A DNA stretch of 64,000 nucleotides from Mastigocoleus testarum BC008 (GTDB taxonomy: Bacteria > Cyanobacteriota > Cyanobacteriia > Cyanobacteriales > Nostocaceae), in NCBI RefSeq assembly GCF_001456025.1, contig NZ_LMTZ01000077.1, forward strand, positions 102,057 through 166,056, read 5' to 3'. Below are positions 45,575 to 55,078 of this stretch, piece by piece. The notes under the pieces are model-generated. The model worked only from the letters and a program-made list of their open reading frames with translations. It ran no database searches and was not told where the DNA came from. Numbering within the stretch: position 1 is the first letter of the stretch; each line of letters begins with the position of its first letter. Both the position numbers and the translations under genes were made by a program.

Positions 45575-46693
45575 TAAAGTACTGCAGTTATCAATCAGAT
45601 TTAGGGTGCCATCTTCAGCTAATGCAGCATATTTTTTAAAGTAATTACCAATTTTAGCTGGGAACAGATCGCAATCAAATTTCGCTGGGAACAGATTGCA
45701 ATCAAATAAAGTATCTCCATCAGCAATATTTGCCCAAAATTCCCGTAAACTGGGAGCCATTGCTTCTGCTTGAGCTAACGGAAGATTTAAGGGTGGCAAT
45801 GTCAGAAACTTAACAAGAAAAGGGAAGCTGCGATCGCCCATCCACTTGCGGGAACTGTATTGCAGATTGGGAAATTCTGGTACTGACTCGACACGATAGG
45901 ACATTACCTGCAACCATTCTCTGCCATATTTATCTTCATGGAATTCTAGCAACCTATAGGGATGGGGATAGCTGACCAAAGAACCTGTTGTTACTTCGTA
46001 TATTCCCTCATTGTAAGCAACATCCTGTACGTGTAAATGTCCTGTAAATATTAATTTCACTCCGTAGCGTCGGAGAATAGCCAATAAATCTGGAGCATTA
46101 TCCAACATGTAACGATTTGCCATTGGATGACGAGATTGATTGGGCAAATGCTCGATTACGTTGTGATGTACCATCACTAGAACAAGCTCATTTTTTGCTT
46201 GTGTCAGTACTTTTTCTAGCCAGCGTAATTGTTCATCGCCTAAATGCCCGATCTGATTTCCTTGTTCGTTAAAATAGTTGGAGTTTAGACCAATTAATCT
46301 AACTCCAGGGATTAATTCACAAGTGTAGTAAAGTTCTTCAGTATCACTGTAACCAAACTTGCGATAGTAACTAGGAAAAGTAGAAAAAGCTATGGATTGT
46401 TCGTTTGCTTCTAGTACGGGAACATCATGATTTCCTGGTATGACGTAAGTAGGAAAAGGTAACTTACTTAATTTTTGTTGTAACCAAGTATGATTTTTTG
46501 CTTCTCCGTGTTGGGTTAAATCTCCTGGCAACAATAAAAAATCAAGGTTTAATTGTGATAAATGTTCGAGGGCGCTTTCGAACGCTGGAATACTCACTTC
46601 CACTAAGTGAAATCTACTCGGATGATCCCAAATTGTTTCGGGAAGTCCAATATGTAAGTCACTGATAATGGCAAACCGAAATTTAAGAGTCAT
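45440..46693 (-). CDS. Calcineurin-like metallophosphoesterase with an overprinted C-terminus
   Basis: The 417-residue predicted cytoplasmic phosphoesterase has all di-metal motifs: ISDLHIG (about 9-15), LPGDLTQHGE (about 56-65), VIPGNHDVPV (about 85), VMVHHNVIEH and TGHLHVQDV. The substrate is unknown. The C-terminal ~45 residues are read from DNA antisense to the FIST gene, so they probably arose by loss of an earlier stop codon. Just before them is a duplicated LFPAKFDC segment from a 27-base tandem duplication. Confidence 0.88.
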   Translation of the reverse strand: MTLKFRFAIISDLHIGLPETIWDHPSRFHLVEVSIPAFESALEHLSQLNLDFLLLPGDLTQHGEAKNHTWLQQKLSKLPFPTYVIPGNHDVPVLEANEQSIAFSTFPSYYRKFGYSDTEELYYTCELIPGVRLIGLNSNYFNEQGNQIGHLGDEQLRWLEKVLTQAKNELVLVMVHHNVIEHLPNQSRHPMANRYMLDNAPDLLAILRRYGVKLIFTGHLHVQDVAYNEGIYEVTTGSLVSYPHPYRLLEFHEDKYGREWLQVMSYRVESVPEFPNLQYSSRKWMGDRSFPFLVKFLTLPPLNLPLAQAEAMAPSLREFWANIADGDTLFDCNLFPAKFDCDLFPAKIGNYFKKYAALAEDGTLNLIDNCSTLLLSGLSANTKYRGKTMQKSVTAHRTNFTTTEKASQRDIFNVASK

Positions 46694-47157
46694 TGAAATA
46701 TAAGTAAAATTTTCAAATGCGAATTTTAAAAGGCTTTTTAAATGAGTATAACTTTCTTTACCAGTAATAGTACAAATAACAGGAACTTAATATTTGTATA
46801 TATTTAGTCTCAAAGAAAAACATATTCACTTAAATCATAATTACGACTGATTGACATTTGAACGCGTCAGTGAAAGTATTTTAATTCTTTGTTGTATGGT
46901 CTGTGGAATTGACAAAAGTTAATGTTTTGTTTTTAGATAAAAATCTAATAGTTTCTATTATGATTCTGATGTTATTAGCAAAACTGATATAGAATTGCTC
47001 CTTCATCTCCACTCGAAATTCAGTATAATTTATGTTCTCTATTAAGAATTTGTCTAATTTTAAGAGTAAATATAACTAAGCAGTATTTCTGCGATCGCAA
47101 GTGAAACTGAATTTTTATATATAAATATGTAATTTGTCGCAAAAAGGAATGTAAATT
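46694..47157. other. Spacer between divergent metallophosphoesterase and trmB
   Basis: The 464 AT-rich bases include one HIP1-like GCGATCGC near 47090. No gene or RNA was seen. Promoters of both neighbours should be here. Confidence 0.4.
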
Positions 47158-47796
47158 TTGGCTGCAATCAGAGTTCGTCAACATGTAAATCCACTTTCCC
47201 GCAAATACCAACAAAAAATTACTGCGATTGATTGGGAGAAAATTTATGCTCAACCAAAGCAACCACTGCTTCTCGATATTGGTTGTGCAAGAGGAAAATT
47301 TATATTGAACATGGCGCAAGTGGAACCGGATTGGAATTTTCTTGGTTTGGAAATTCGAGAACCTTTAGTTCATGACGCCAATTATTGGCGAGATTCCTTG
47401 GGGTTGAACAATCTTCATTATTTGTTTTCCAACACTAACAACCCATTACGAGATATGTTATCTTCTTTACCTAAAGGTGTTTTACAACGGGTGACTATTC
47501 AATTCCCCGATCCTTGGTTCAAAAAACGCCATGCAAAAAGGCGTATGGTACAGCCCCAGTTAGTTAATGAGATTTCTGAGTATTTAGTATCTGGAGGTAT
47601 GGTATTTTTACAATCTGACATTGAGTTTGTTACTCAGGAAATGTGCGATCGCTTTAACGAGCATCCGGCTTTCTATAGAGAAAATGAACAGGGGTGGCTG
47701 ACAGAAAATCCTTTACCAATACAAACTGAAAGAGAAATATATACTTTAGAAAAAGATAAGCCGGTATATCGAGCTGTATTTATAAAGAAGAAATAG
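47158..47796 (+). CDS. trmB: tRNA (guanine-N7-)-methyltransferase
   Basis: The enzyme makes m7G46 in the variable loop of tRNAs using S-adenosylmethionine. The 212-residue protein has the SAM-binding [13 protein letters not shown] (about 37-50), the EIREPLV acidic end of strand 2, and the signature [18 protein letters not shown]. The C-terminus has [19 protein letters not shown]. The start is a TTG at 47158 preceded by AAAGGAATG. It stands alone. Confidence 0.95.
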   Translation: MAAIRVRQHVNPLSRKYQQKITAIDWEKIYAQPKQPLLLDIGCARGKFILNMAQVEPDWNFLGLEIREPLVHDANYWRDSLGLNNLHYLFSNTNNPLRDMLSSLPKGVLQRVTIQFPDPWFKKRHAKRRMVQPQLVNEISEYLVSGGMVFLQSDIEFVTQEMCDRFNEHPAFYRENEQGWLTENPLPIQTEREIYTLEKDKPVYRAVFIKKK

Positions 47797-48148
47797 ATAG
47801 CACACAAGCACAAAGTATCAAAAATTTAGAATTACTTTATAGGGTTTTCCCCATAAATTTATTTAAGGCAAGATTGAGTATTTGCTTATCCTATGTTTTG
47901 CTCACAAAAAACTGCCTTGTCTTGTCAAGGCAGTTATTAAGGTCTTGTTAGGGTTTTATTATGAATGTGATGTGTCTGATTTTTTCATAAATCTGTTTTG
48001 AAGGCAGGTATACTCAGATACAAAATGAGATGATCTTTATCACAAATACTGCAAACTCTGGCAAACTAGTCTTAATTTCTCTTCATATTTTGATTTGCTA
48101 GTATATATTTCACCTTTTTCACATATATCTTTCACATAAATATTAGTA
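47797..48148. other. Spacer between convergent trmB and response regulator genes
   Basis: It contains the hairpin at 47905-47934 that fits a minus-strand terminator. No gene was seen. Confidence 0.45.
47905..47934 (-). terminator. Intrinsic terminator, minus strand, also a hairpin for trmB
   Basis: A perfect 9-base-pair stem ACTGCCTTG/CAAGGCAGT with a 6-base loop lies at 47911-47934. The A-run before it on the plus strand gives a T-run after it on the minus strand. It can terminate transcripts of the response regulator gene and possibly trmB from the other side. Confidence 0.7.
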
Positions 48149-48556
48149 TTAATGGCTGACTGATACTTTTGGATAGCTTAAAGATTGTATGAGATTGATC
48201 AATCTTTCAATCTCTAATGGTTTAGAGATAAAAGCATCAACCATTCCGAGACATTCTTTACCAATATCTGAAGGAGAATGTGCACTCATCAAAATAATAG
48301 GGAAAAAATACTGTGTCGAGTTCTGTTTAAGATGTTGAATAACTTGATATCCATTCATTCCCGGCATCATAAAATCTAATAATAGTAAGTCGGGAATTTT
48401 CGATTCAATCTTGTCAAGTGCTGCTTTTCCACTGTAAGCAACATCAACTGTATAGCCAGCAGCAACTAAAACAACTTGTAATAAGAGTGAATTATCTACG
48501 ATATCATCACAAACAAGAATATGTTTGATCTCATTATTTTTGTCTGAAAAAGTCAT
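48149..48556 (-). CDS. Single-domain response regulator (CheY-like receiver)
   Basis: The 135-residue protein is a lone receiver domain: acidic pocket D17-D18 (LVCDD), phospho-acceptor D61 in LLLLDFMMPGMNGY, switch residues in IILMSAHS, and the conserved lysine in FISKPLEI. There is no DNA-binding or other output domain, so it acts by protein contact or as a phosphorelay intermediate. No cognate kinase gene is adjacent. A long AT-rich upstream region follows to 49099. Confidence 0.93.
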   Translation of the reverse strand: MTFSDKNNEIKHILVCDDIVDNSLLLQVVLVAAGYTVDVAYSGKAALDKIESKIPDLLLLDFMMPGMNGYQVIQHLKQNSTQYFFPIILMSAHSPSDIGKECLGMVDAFISKPLEIERLINLIQSLSYPKVSVSH

Positions 48557-49099
48557 ATTTAAGCATCAAAAACGAAGTGTAAAAATTTTGTAGATGCTTC
48601 TGCACATTATTTTGAATATAGAATACAGAGTTAATAGAATACAGAGTTAAAAGTATTATTATCTACTTCAGTTACCTGTAATCATTCTCTATGAAATCAA
48701 TAGATAAACAATGACGTAAATCACTATGAAATTACAATACTTTTTAATTCCAAAAGTGAATTTTATTTAGATTATTTGTGTTAATCAATACTTTATTTGC
48801 AGCTTGTCTGCATTAAGTAAACAAAAGTGATTTTAATCACTGCTTTTTTTCTTGAACAAAATAAGATCAATGTATCTTGCCCATACAATCTATCACTCGT
48901 AAATCTTCAATGCCAGTTGCATTTGCTCTGGCTTTTTCTATTAAAAAATTAACTATTATTTACACCCAATATTGTAATCATGCTTCAAATTTATAACTAT
49001 ATAAAAATATGATAACTAAATAGTGAAGGCGAGATTAAATTGATTGTTATGGGTGTAAAGTTACAATTTAATTAACTAAATTTTTAATTAATTAGAGTT
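48557..49099. other. Spacer between the response regulator and the polysaccharide cluster
   Basis: The 543 very AT-rich bases include a tandem AGAATACAGAGTTAAT pair at about 48619-48652. A CACTGC-TTTTTT stretch occurs near 48839. No gene was seen. Confidence 0.4.
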
Positions 49100-50314
49100 T
49101 TAACTAATCAGAACTTTGTTTTGGCTAATAATATCTCGATATTTCATAATTATTTTACTGGCGATAGCATCCCAACTATAATGCTGCAATGCATATTGCT
49201 GTGCTTGTAAACCACGGTACTGTCTTTCTTCAGGCTTTCTTAAAGCTTCCCGTAATACATTTGCTAGAGCTTTTGTATTTACTTCACATACCCATCCAGA
49301 TTTACTATCGCGTACTTCATTGGAAATATGCACTTGGTCTGAAATTATAACTGGTGTTCCGACCACCATTGCTTCAGCAACAGCTATTCCAAAATTTTCG
49401 TAGTAGGAGGGTAAAACAAATAAATCAGCAGCTTGTAATAATACAGATTTCAACTCTCCGGTAACAAAACCAGTTATGGTAGTACAATTTTTTAGTTCTG
49501 AAGCTTCAATCTGTTGTTTAATTTTTTGTTCATAACTTAGATCTTGCGGGTTGGTACCTGCTAATACAAAATGAAATTTTAAATTTTCTGATAAAAGTTT
49601 TTCCAAAGCTGGAATTAAAATATCTAAACCTTTTTTTGGGTCGATTCTAGACATGAATAATATTAAAGGAAAATTTCCAGAAATATTATATTTATCTAGG
49701 ATAATTTTTTTTCTCTCATAGTGAATCACTTCACTATATTTCTCTTCTAATTTAGCGACCCCTAAAGGAAGTACCAAATCTTTTGTTACTCTTCCAAATC
49801 GTTCCGAGACTTTTGCTTCTTGTTCGCTAGTAAAATGAACTGCAGCAGCATTTCCTAAATTAGAAGACTCTAAAACCGCTGCATAAAACTTTTTTAATTT
49901 TTGTTTCTTTTGTAGATCCGCAGGGTCTAGAGTTCCTAAGGGACGTAATATGTAAGGTATTTTATGATGACGACAAATTTTCGCAGCAATACTACTAACT
50001 GGTGAGAATAAAGCATGAATATGGGCTAAATCGAATTCATGAGCGTGACGATTTAACCAACTGAACAAATCAATAGAAAACTTATAGCGACGAAATGGTG
50101 CACATTTAAAATAAATTATTTCATAACCATCTTGTTCTATTGCTCTATTTAAAGGTACGTCGAGACCTTTTTGACCAGTATCACCGTTACTATTAGTGGT
50201 AATAACAGTTACTTTTATATCTTGTTGTGCTAATGCAGGTGCTAATCCTAGTATCATTTGACTAGGACCACCATAAATTAGGGAAATTGAAGGAACTATT
50301 TGAAGTATTCGCAT
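49100..50314 (-). CDS. Glycosyltransferase family 4, HpsP-like
   Basis: The 404-residue GT-B enzyme starts RILQIVPSISLIYGGPSQM. Its C-terminal nucleotide-sugar domain has LFMSRIDPKKGLDILIPAL and the E-x7-E motif in PSYYENFGIAVAEAMVVGTPVI. It is the last gene of the minus-strand set HpsL-like, GT2, GT4, GT4. The order and sequence starts resemble the hormogonium polysaccharide genes hpsL-hpsN-hpsO-hpsP of Nostoc, placing this as HpsP. That gene-level assignment is from memory. The role would be sugar transfer in the secreted polysaccharide needed for gliding. Confidence 0.85.
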   Translation of the reverse strand: MRILQIVPSISLIYGGPSQMILGLAPALAQQDIKVTVITTNSNGDTGQKGLDVPLNRAIEQDGYEIIYFKCAPFRRYKFSIDLFSWLNRHAHEFDLAHIHALFSPVSSIAAKICRHHKIPYILRPLGTLDPADLQKKQKLKKFYAAVLESSNLGNAAAVHFTSEQEAKVSERFGRVTKDLVLPLGVAKLEEKYSEVIHYERKKIILDKYNISGNFPLILFMSRIDPKKGLDILIPALEKLLSENLKFHFVLAGTNPQDLSYEQKIKQQIEASELKNCTTITGFVTGELKSVLLQAADLFVLPSYYENFGIAVAEAMVVGTPVIISDQVHISNEVRDSKSGWVCEVNTKALANVLREALRKPEERQYRGLQAQQYALQHYSWDAIASKIIMKYRDIISQNKVLIS

Positions 50315-50383
50315 TATTCTATTTACTTACTTATTATTGTTATTCGTATTATTCCTTTAATCCTTCCAATCCCCAATCCCTAA

Positions 50384-51559
50384 TTACCCATTACTAATAA
50401 CTTCTTGGTAAAACTCTAATTGTTGTTTTGCTAAAGCTTTATTAGTATATTGAGCGATAACTTTGGTGTAACCCATCAAACCAATATTTTGGGCAAATTC
50501 AGGTTTTTCTATTAGTTGCAATAAACAGTTTGCAAGTGCTTTGACATCACCTTCTGGGAATACCAAACCTGCATCACCAATTACATGAGGTATTTCTCCA
50601 GAATTAGAACCAATGACAGGTACTTGACATGACATTGCTTCAATAATTACGTGACCAAATTGTTCTTTCCAACCTACAGAAGTTAAAGTTTTAAACTTAT
50701 ACGTAGTTTCAGAAGGTAGAACTAAAGTATTCATTAAGTTGATATAGTTACAAACTTCGTGGTGGGGAACACTTTCAACTAAAATTATTCGGTCTTGAAT
50801 ATTATTTTCCTTAGCTTGACTGATAATTTCTGATTTTAATTCACCTCTTCCTAGTAATAAAAACTTCCAAGGTTTATCCTTGATACTGATTAAAGATTTG
50901 AGTAATGTTAGTATCCCTTTTTCCTGAACAAATCTACCAACAAAACCAATTATAAAATCTTTATCTGTAACACCTAATTGTTGTTTTAATTCTGGCTGTA
51001 GATTAGGTTTAAATAATGTATCATCTACACCTAATTGCGGCATCACTTTAATTAAACCTTGATAACCACGCTGACGAAGAATTTCTGCTCCATCCTGATT
51101 TCCAGAAATAATTCCATGACTATATTTGAGATTATATTTTTCTAATAAACTAGCTAGTAAATTTAACTGATATGGGAGATTCCACCAGGTAAAGAATATA
51201 TTTTTTGCTTTTATTCCTAATAAATTATTTAAAGTAATCATTTCTGCATAAGCTAATCCCCTCGAACCTTGCTCTACTTGAATAATATCAGGATTAAACT
51301 TACGGATAAGTTGAATTAAATCGGTTCCAAATGTTAACAAACCTTGGTGATTTTGACTGAAGTTAGTAATGGGAACTATACGAAATGAATCTTCTTCATA
51401 ATATTGAGCTTCAATAATTTTTTTTTGTACTCCACCAGGTTTCCAACGTTTTGGTACTACAACTATTACTTCAATATCTGGTGCTAATTTAGATAAAGCT
51501 CGTAGCTTTTCACTATTCAGATTAACGATATAAGTATGACTTGCTACTAATATTTTCAT
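50384..51559 (-). CDS. Glycosyltransferase family 4, HpsO-like
   Basis: The 391-residue GT-B enzyme starts KILVASHTYIVNLNSEKLRAL, has FVGRFVQEKGILTLLKSL in the donor-binding half and the GQFGHVIIEAMSCQVPVIGS-type segment with the conserved E-x7-E. The gap to the downstream GT4 gene is 69 bases and holds a short ATTACCC repeat. It is best read as part of one polysaccharide locus, HpsO-like by position. Confidence 0.85.
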   Translation of the reverse strand: MKILVASHTYIVNLNSEKLRALSKLAPDIEVIVVVPKRWKPGGVQKKIIEAQYYEEDSFRIVPITNFSQNHQGLLTFGTDLIQLIRKFNPDIIQVEQGSRGLAYAEMITLNNLLGIKAKNIFFTWWNLPYQLNLLASLLEKYNLKYSHGIISGNQDGAEILRQRGYQGLIKVMPQLGVDDTLFKPNLQPELKQQLGVTDKDFIIGFVGRFVQEKGILTLLKSLISIKDKPWKFLLLGRGELKSEIISQAKENNIQDRIILVESVPHHEVCNYINLMNTLVLPSETTYKFKTLTSVGWKEQFGHVIIEAMSCQVPVIGSNSGEIPHVIGDAGLVFPEGDVKALANCLLQLIEKPEFAQNIGLMGYTKVIAQYTNKALAKQQLEFYQEVISNG

Positions 51560-51789
51560 TTATATCTTGGAGATTAGCTATTGGCGTTAGTAAAGTGTGA
51601 CACAACAGCGTCATATAATAATTAGAAAATAGCTGATGACAAGTAATTAGCCATGGGTCTAATCACCTGATTTATATATTCTCTAGTTGCCTCTCTATTT
51701 ATTTTATTTTCTAATTTATTAATTATTAAAAATAGCCAGTTCAATTATGTCGCAAAATATAATCCAAATTTGGATAGACAATATTTTGG

Positions 51790-52800
51790 TTATACATATT
51801 CTCGATCCAAATTAGTGTATATTTGACCATCATTCCATAACGATTTAATATAAGTCCCCAATGCTTTCATAAAACCTAGAACATAAAAGATAAAGCGAGT
51901 AAGAATTTTAAGTGGTGAAGTACTTTTATGACAGGGAGGACGTCCAAGAACATGACAATCAAATAACCTTGCATAGAGACGAAGTGCTTGACTTATATTC
52001 AGGTTTTTTAAACCCATCAAAAAATGGTTGTGATAAAAAGTTAATTGATACTTGAGGGAACGCATACTAATATCATGACAACCACCTGTCTCTTCCCCCA
52101 AATGTACTAAATGCGCTTCTGGGTCGTACCAAATATGATATCCAGTTTGTCGTAAACGCAGACAAAAATCTGATTCTTCTCGAACAGCACTACCACGAAA
52201 TCTTTCATCAAATTTGAGCCCATGTTCAGTAAATATTTCGCGTCGGAAAGACATGTTACAACCCCTTGCTGTTAAAACTTGCTGGGGCTTGATTGTATGT
52301 ACCAAATCAATGTAATACCAAGCAATACCAGGATCCATTGCTTGAGGAGGTAAATAATCTATTGTTTTATAAGCAGTTTTTTTATCTCCCTGAGTTTTCC
52401 CCTCAGCTGAGTCTGCTATTTTCATTCGGTCAAAAACTCTTCCAGCAACTGCTCCGATTTGGGGTTTATCAATATAATTTTTTGCATGAGCTGCTAAAAA
52501 TTCGGATTCCAGTTCGACATCATCATCAATAAATAAAATAATCTCACCTATTGAACGCCTTACTGCATAATTACGAGCTCCAGGTAAACTAGCCCAATTC
52601 AAGCGATACCATTTAATTTTATTTAGTGCTGTTTGTTCTTCTAAAAAAGATTGAATTTCTGGCTGATGATTTAGCGTTTGATCTACAACTAAAACTTCAA
52701 ATTTGGGGTAATTTTGTTTAAGGACATCAAGAATGCTATTTCTTAATGCCTCTTCACGACCATATGTTGGTATTACTACGGATATAAATGGTAAATTCAT
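51790..52800 (-). CDS. Glycosyltransferase family 2, HpsN-like
   Basis: The 336-residue GT-A enzyme starts PFISVVIPTYGREEALRNSI, has the metal-binding DDD in IILFIDDDVELES (about 90-100), the acceptor region RGCNMSFRREIF and the ED-type motif VREESDFCLRLRQTGY. The C-terminal ~80 residues are basic and hydrophobic, suggesting membrane association. It sits between the HpsL-like membrane protein and the two GT4 enzymes, so it fits HpsN of the hormogonium polysaccharide locus. Confidence 0.83.
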   Translation of the reverse strand: MNLPFISVVIPTYGREEALRNSILDVLKQNYPKFEVLVVDQTLNHQPEIQSFLEEQTALNKIKWYRLNWASLPGARNYAVRRSIGEIILFIDDDVELESEFLAAHAKNYIDKPQIGAVAGRVFDRMKIADSAEGKTQGDKKTAYKTIDYLPPQAMDPGIAWYYIDLVHTIKPQQVLTARGCNMSFRREIFTEHGLKFDERFRGSAVREESDFCLRLRQTGYHIWYDPEAHLVHLGEETGGCHDISMRSLKYQLTFYHNHFLMGLKNLNISQALRLYARLFDCHVLGRPPCHKSTSPLKILTRFIFYVLGFMKALGTYIKSLWNDGQIYTNLDREYV

Positions 52801-52987
52801 ATTGTTTCAATTTTAAGTTATTGATTTATAGATTGTTATTTAATAAATTGATTTTATAAATCTAATGTGATTTATTAATGCCAGTTTAAATATTGAAAAT
52901 TTATTTTTTTAGAGTTTATCATTTAAAGCTTTTGATTTAGATTTATTAATATATGGCTTTAAATTTTATGCATGTGAAAATGAGATT

Positions 52988-54652
52988 TTATTTGAACCTT
53001 TTCTTCCCCTTCTTATTTTGATTTTTTCCTGGTTTTACTTGTTCTTGTTTGAGTTGTTCTATTTTGTCTATTTCTGGTAGTTTCAAGAGAATACCTGCGA
53101 AAAACCAGTAATAAACAGCGACTGGATCGACATCGAGAGGATAGTAGTAAGTGTTGTAACTAATAAATAATATAAACACCCATAAAGCCGATGCGTAACC
53201 ACGGAAAATACGGTTTTTTATACGACGATATGTCCGAAAGCAAATTATTGTCAGGGTTGTTACTAATGCTAGAAATCCTAAAGCCCCAAATACTCCAATT
53301 TCGTACATAATTTTAGGATAATAAGTTTCTAGAAGTTTAGTTTTACCTAATATTCTCGCTGAGTTGGTAGCTCTACCTAAACCCATACCTAAGGGAGTTC
53401 CATCTCGATCTAGAAAATGTAATACTTCGTGAAACTGATTAGTAATAAACTCGTAAGGTGGTGAAGCTTCCCAACGACCAATAAAACTATCCAAGCTAGA
53501 TAGAATAATTTCGGGATTACTGGCGATCGCACCTCCCAAAATTAATACTAGTCCAACCATTATAGGAATAAATCTTTTAGGACTGGAAAGTTGGCCGGTC
53601 AACAACAATAATAAAATAAAACAAGTTGGAACTAATGCTAAAGCTATTCTCTGACCGCAAATTACAGCATTAACAAATACTAATGCCAAAGAACTTAAGC
53701 TAAAAATACGCCATAGAATAGAAGGATCGCTAAAACCAGTTGCAAAGGTAAAAAATGTACTGGAAATTAAAAACCATCCCCATTGCCAAGGAGCAACAAA
53801 AGTACCCGGAAGACGAATCATAAAACCCGGGCTAAAAACTAAAGAACCACCAATAAAACAACGCGCATCAAGAGTTGCTTTAAATAATGCTCCGCCTACT
53901 ACTCCCCTTGTACCTTGGCATATCCCAACTTCTAACATGACCCGTTGAATGAGTCCCAACACACAGCAAGCAAGAATTAAAGACACTTGCAAACGCGATA
54001 AAAATAAAAAATCTCGCTTATTTTTAATCAGATAATATCCACAAGTAATTAAGGGTAAATAACCTAAGAATACTTTTAAACCTAAAATACCCATACCCAA
54101 AGGCATTTCTTTAGTCGGAGGTGCAAAAGCTTTGGGTGGAGGAGGACTAATTTGCTGCAAACCATTAACGCATAACAGAGTCAGCAAACACAAACCTAAC
54201 AAAATAAATAAGGGTGTTTTAATTCCTTGGGGAATCAGAAAAGGCATTCTTTGCTTGCGGGTATTTTGCCAAATTGCAATTACGGCGGGAAGATAAAAAC
54301 CATCTTTGGCTAGTTGTAAGACTGGAGAGTTACCCAACAAGTAAATAATAGTTCCCCCAAAAGGTACATAAATCATGAAAACATACAACGCCGGAAATGG
54401 ATACTTATAGGAAAGGGTTAGTACTATCACCGCCATCATCCCAGGAAGTGCTAACTTTATTCCAGCCACTAAAAAAAGTATTACCCCTAAAAAAACACCG
54501 CCACCGATGGCGGTACTTAGCAGACTAGTTAATTCTTTTCGTGCTTTTGCAGCCTTACGCTTTTGAGCTAACTTTTCTTTAAGGCTAAGGGTTGGAGTTT
54601 CTGGTTTTTGCTGTTTTTTTGTAGATTTTTTTTTCTTTTTGTTTTTTAACAT
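52988..54652 (-). CDS. HpsL-like O-antigen ligase/polymerase membrane protein
   Basis: The 554-residue integral membrane protein has a very Lys-rich N-terminus (KNKKKKKSTKKQQK, then SLKEKLAQKRKAAKARK), 10-12 membrane helices and a basic C-terminal tail (KPGKNQNKKGKKRFK). The long loop between late helices (about 395-440) is typical of O-antigen ligase (WaaL) and Wzy polymerases. Opening residues and size agree with the hormogonium polysaccharide protein HpsL as I remember it. It probably joins or polymerises polysaccharide units at the plasma membrane. Confidence 0.78.
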   Translation of the reverse strand: MLKNKKKKKSTKKQQKPETPTLSLKEKLAQKRKAAKARKELTSLLSTAIGGGVFLGVILFLVAGIKLALPGMMAVIVLTLSYKYPFPALYVFMIYVPFGGTIIYLLGNSPVLQLAKDGFYLPAVIAIWQNTRKQRMPFLIPQGIKTPLFILLGLCLLTLLCVNGLQQISPPPPKAFAPPTKEMPLGMGILGLKVFLGYLPLITCGYYLIKNKRDFLFLSRLQVSLILACCVLGLIQRVMLEVGICQGTRGVVGGALFKATLDARCFIGGSLVFSPGFMIRLPGTFVAPWQWGWFLISSTFFTFATGFSDPSILWRIFSLSSLALVFVNAVICGQRIALALVPTCFILLLLLTGQLSSPKRFIPIMVGLVLILGGAIASNPEIILSSLDSFIGRWEASPPYEFITNQFHEVLHFLDRDGTPLGMGLGRATNSARILGKTKLLETYYPKIMYEIGVFGALGFLALVTTLTIICFRTYRRIKNRIFRGYASALWVFILFISYNTYYYPLDVDPVAVYYWFFAGILLKLPEIDKIEQLKQEQVKPGKNQNKKGKKRFK

Positions 54653-55078
54653 TGGGGGTCAGTACTGAGTCCTGTTAGCGTAACCCTGACCGTAATGGTC
54701 AAGTTCTGTAGTTGCTCCTTGCGGTGCTTCTAACAGAGTATTTTGAGTAAAGTAAAAATCTTGTTATCTTTTTAACCTATTTTTATCTCAAAGAAAAACC
54801 CCGAATTAAGTTACATTCAAAGAGAAAATACTTACAGCTAAAGGCCAAATGGCAATATTTAAAAGCGCTGTAGGCAAATTACTGCATTTGAATGCAACTT
54901 CTTCCAATTTTTTATTCTCAGTAATATAAAGTAGAAGATAACAGATAAATAATACTCAGAATACTGACCCAATGATTTGCATCGCCAAAAGAGATATTAA
55001 AAAATTCTCTGACCGCTCTAACCTTAATAGGTGTTAGCAAAAATACTTAAGCTAACAGAATTTAATACTGAAGTACCA
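54653..55078. other. Spacer between glmM and the HpsL-like gene
   Basis: It contains a dispersed palindrome-rich repeat near 54660-54740 (TGTTAGCGTAACCCTGACC... with internal GACC/GGTC pairs) and a GCAAATTACTGCATTTG near-palindrome around 54871-54890. No gene was seen. The region separates glmM from the polysaccharide genes on the same strand. Confidence 0.45.
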
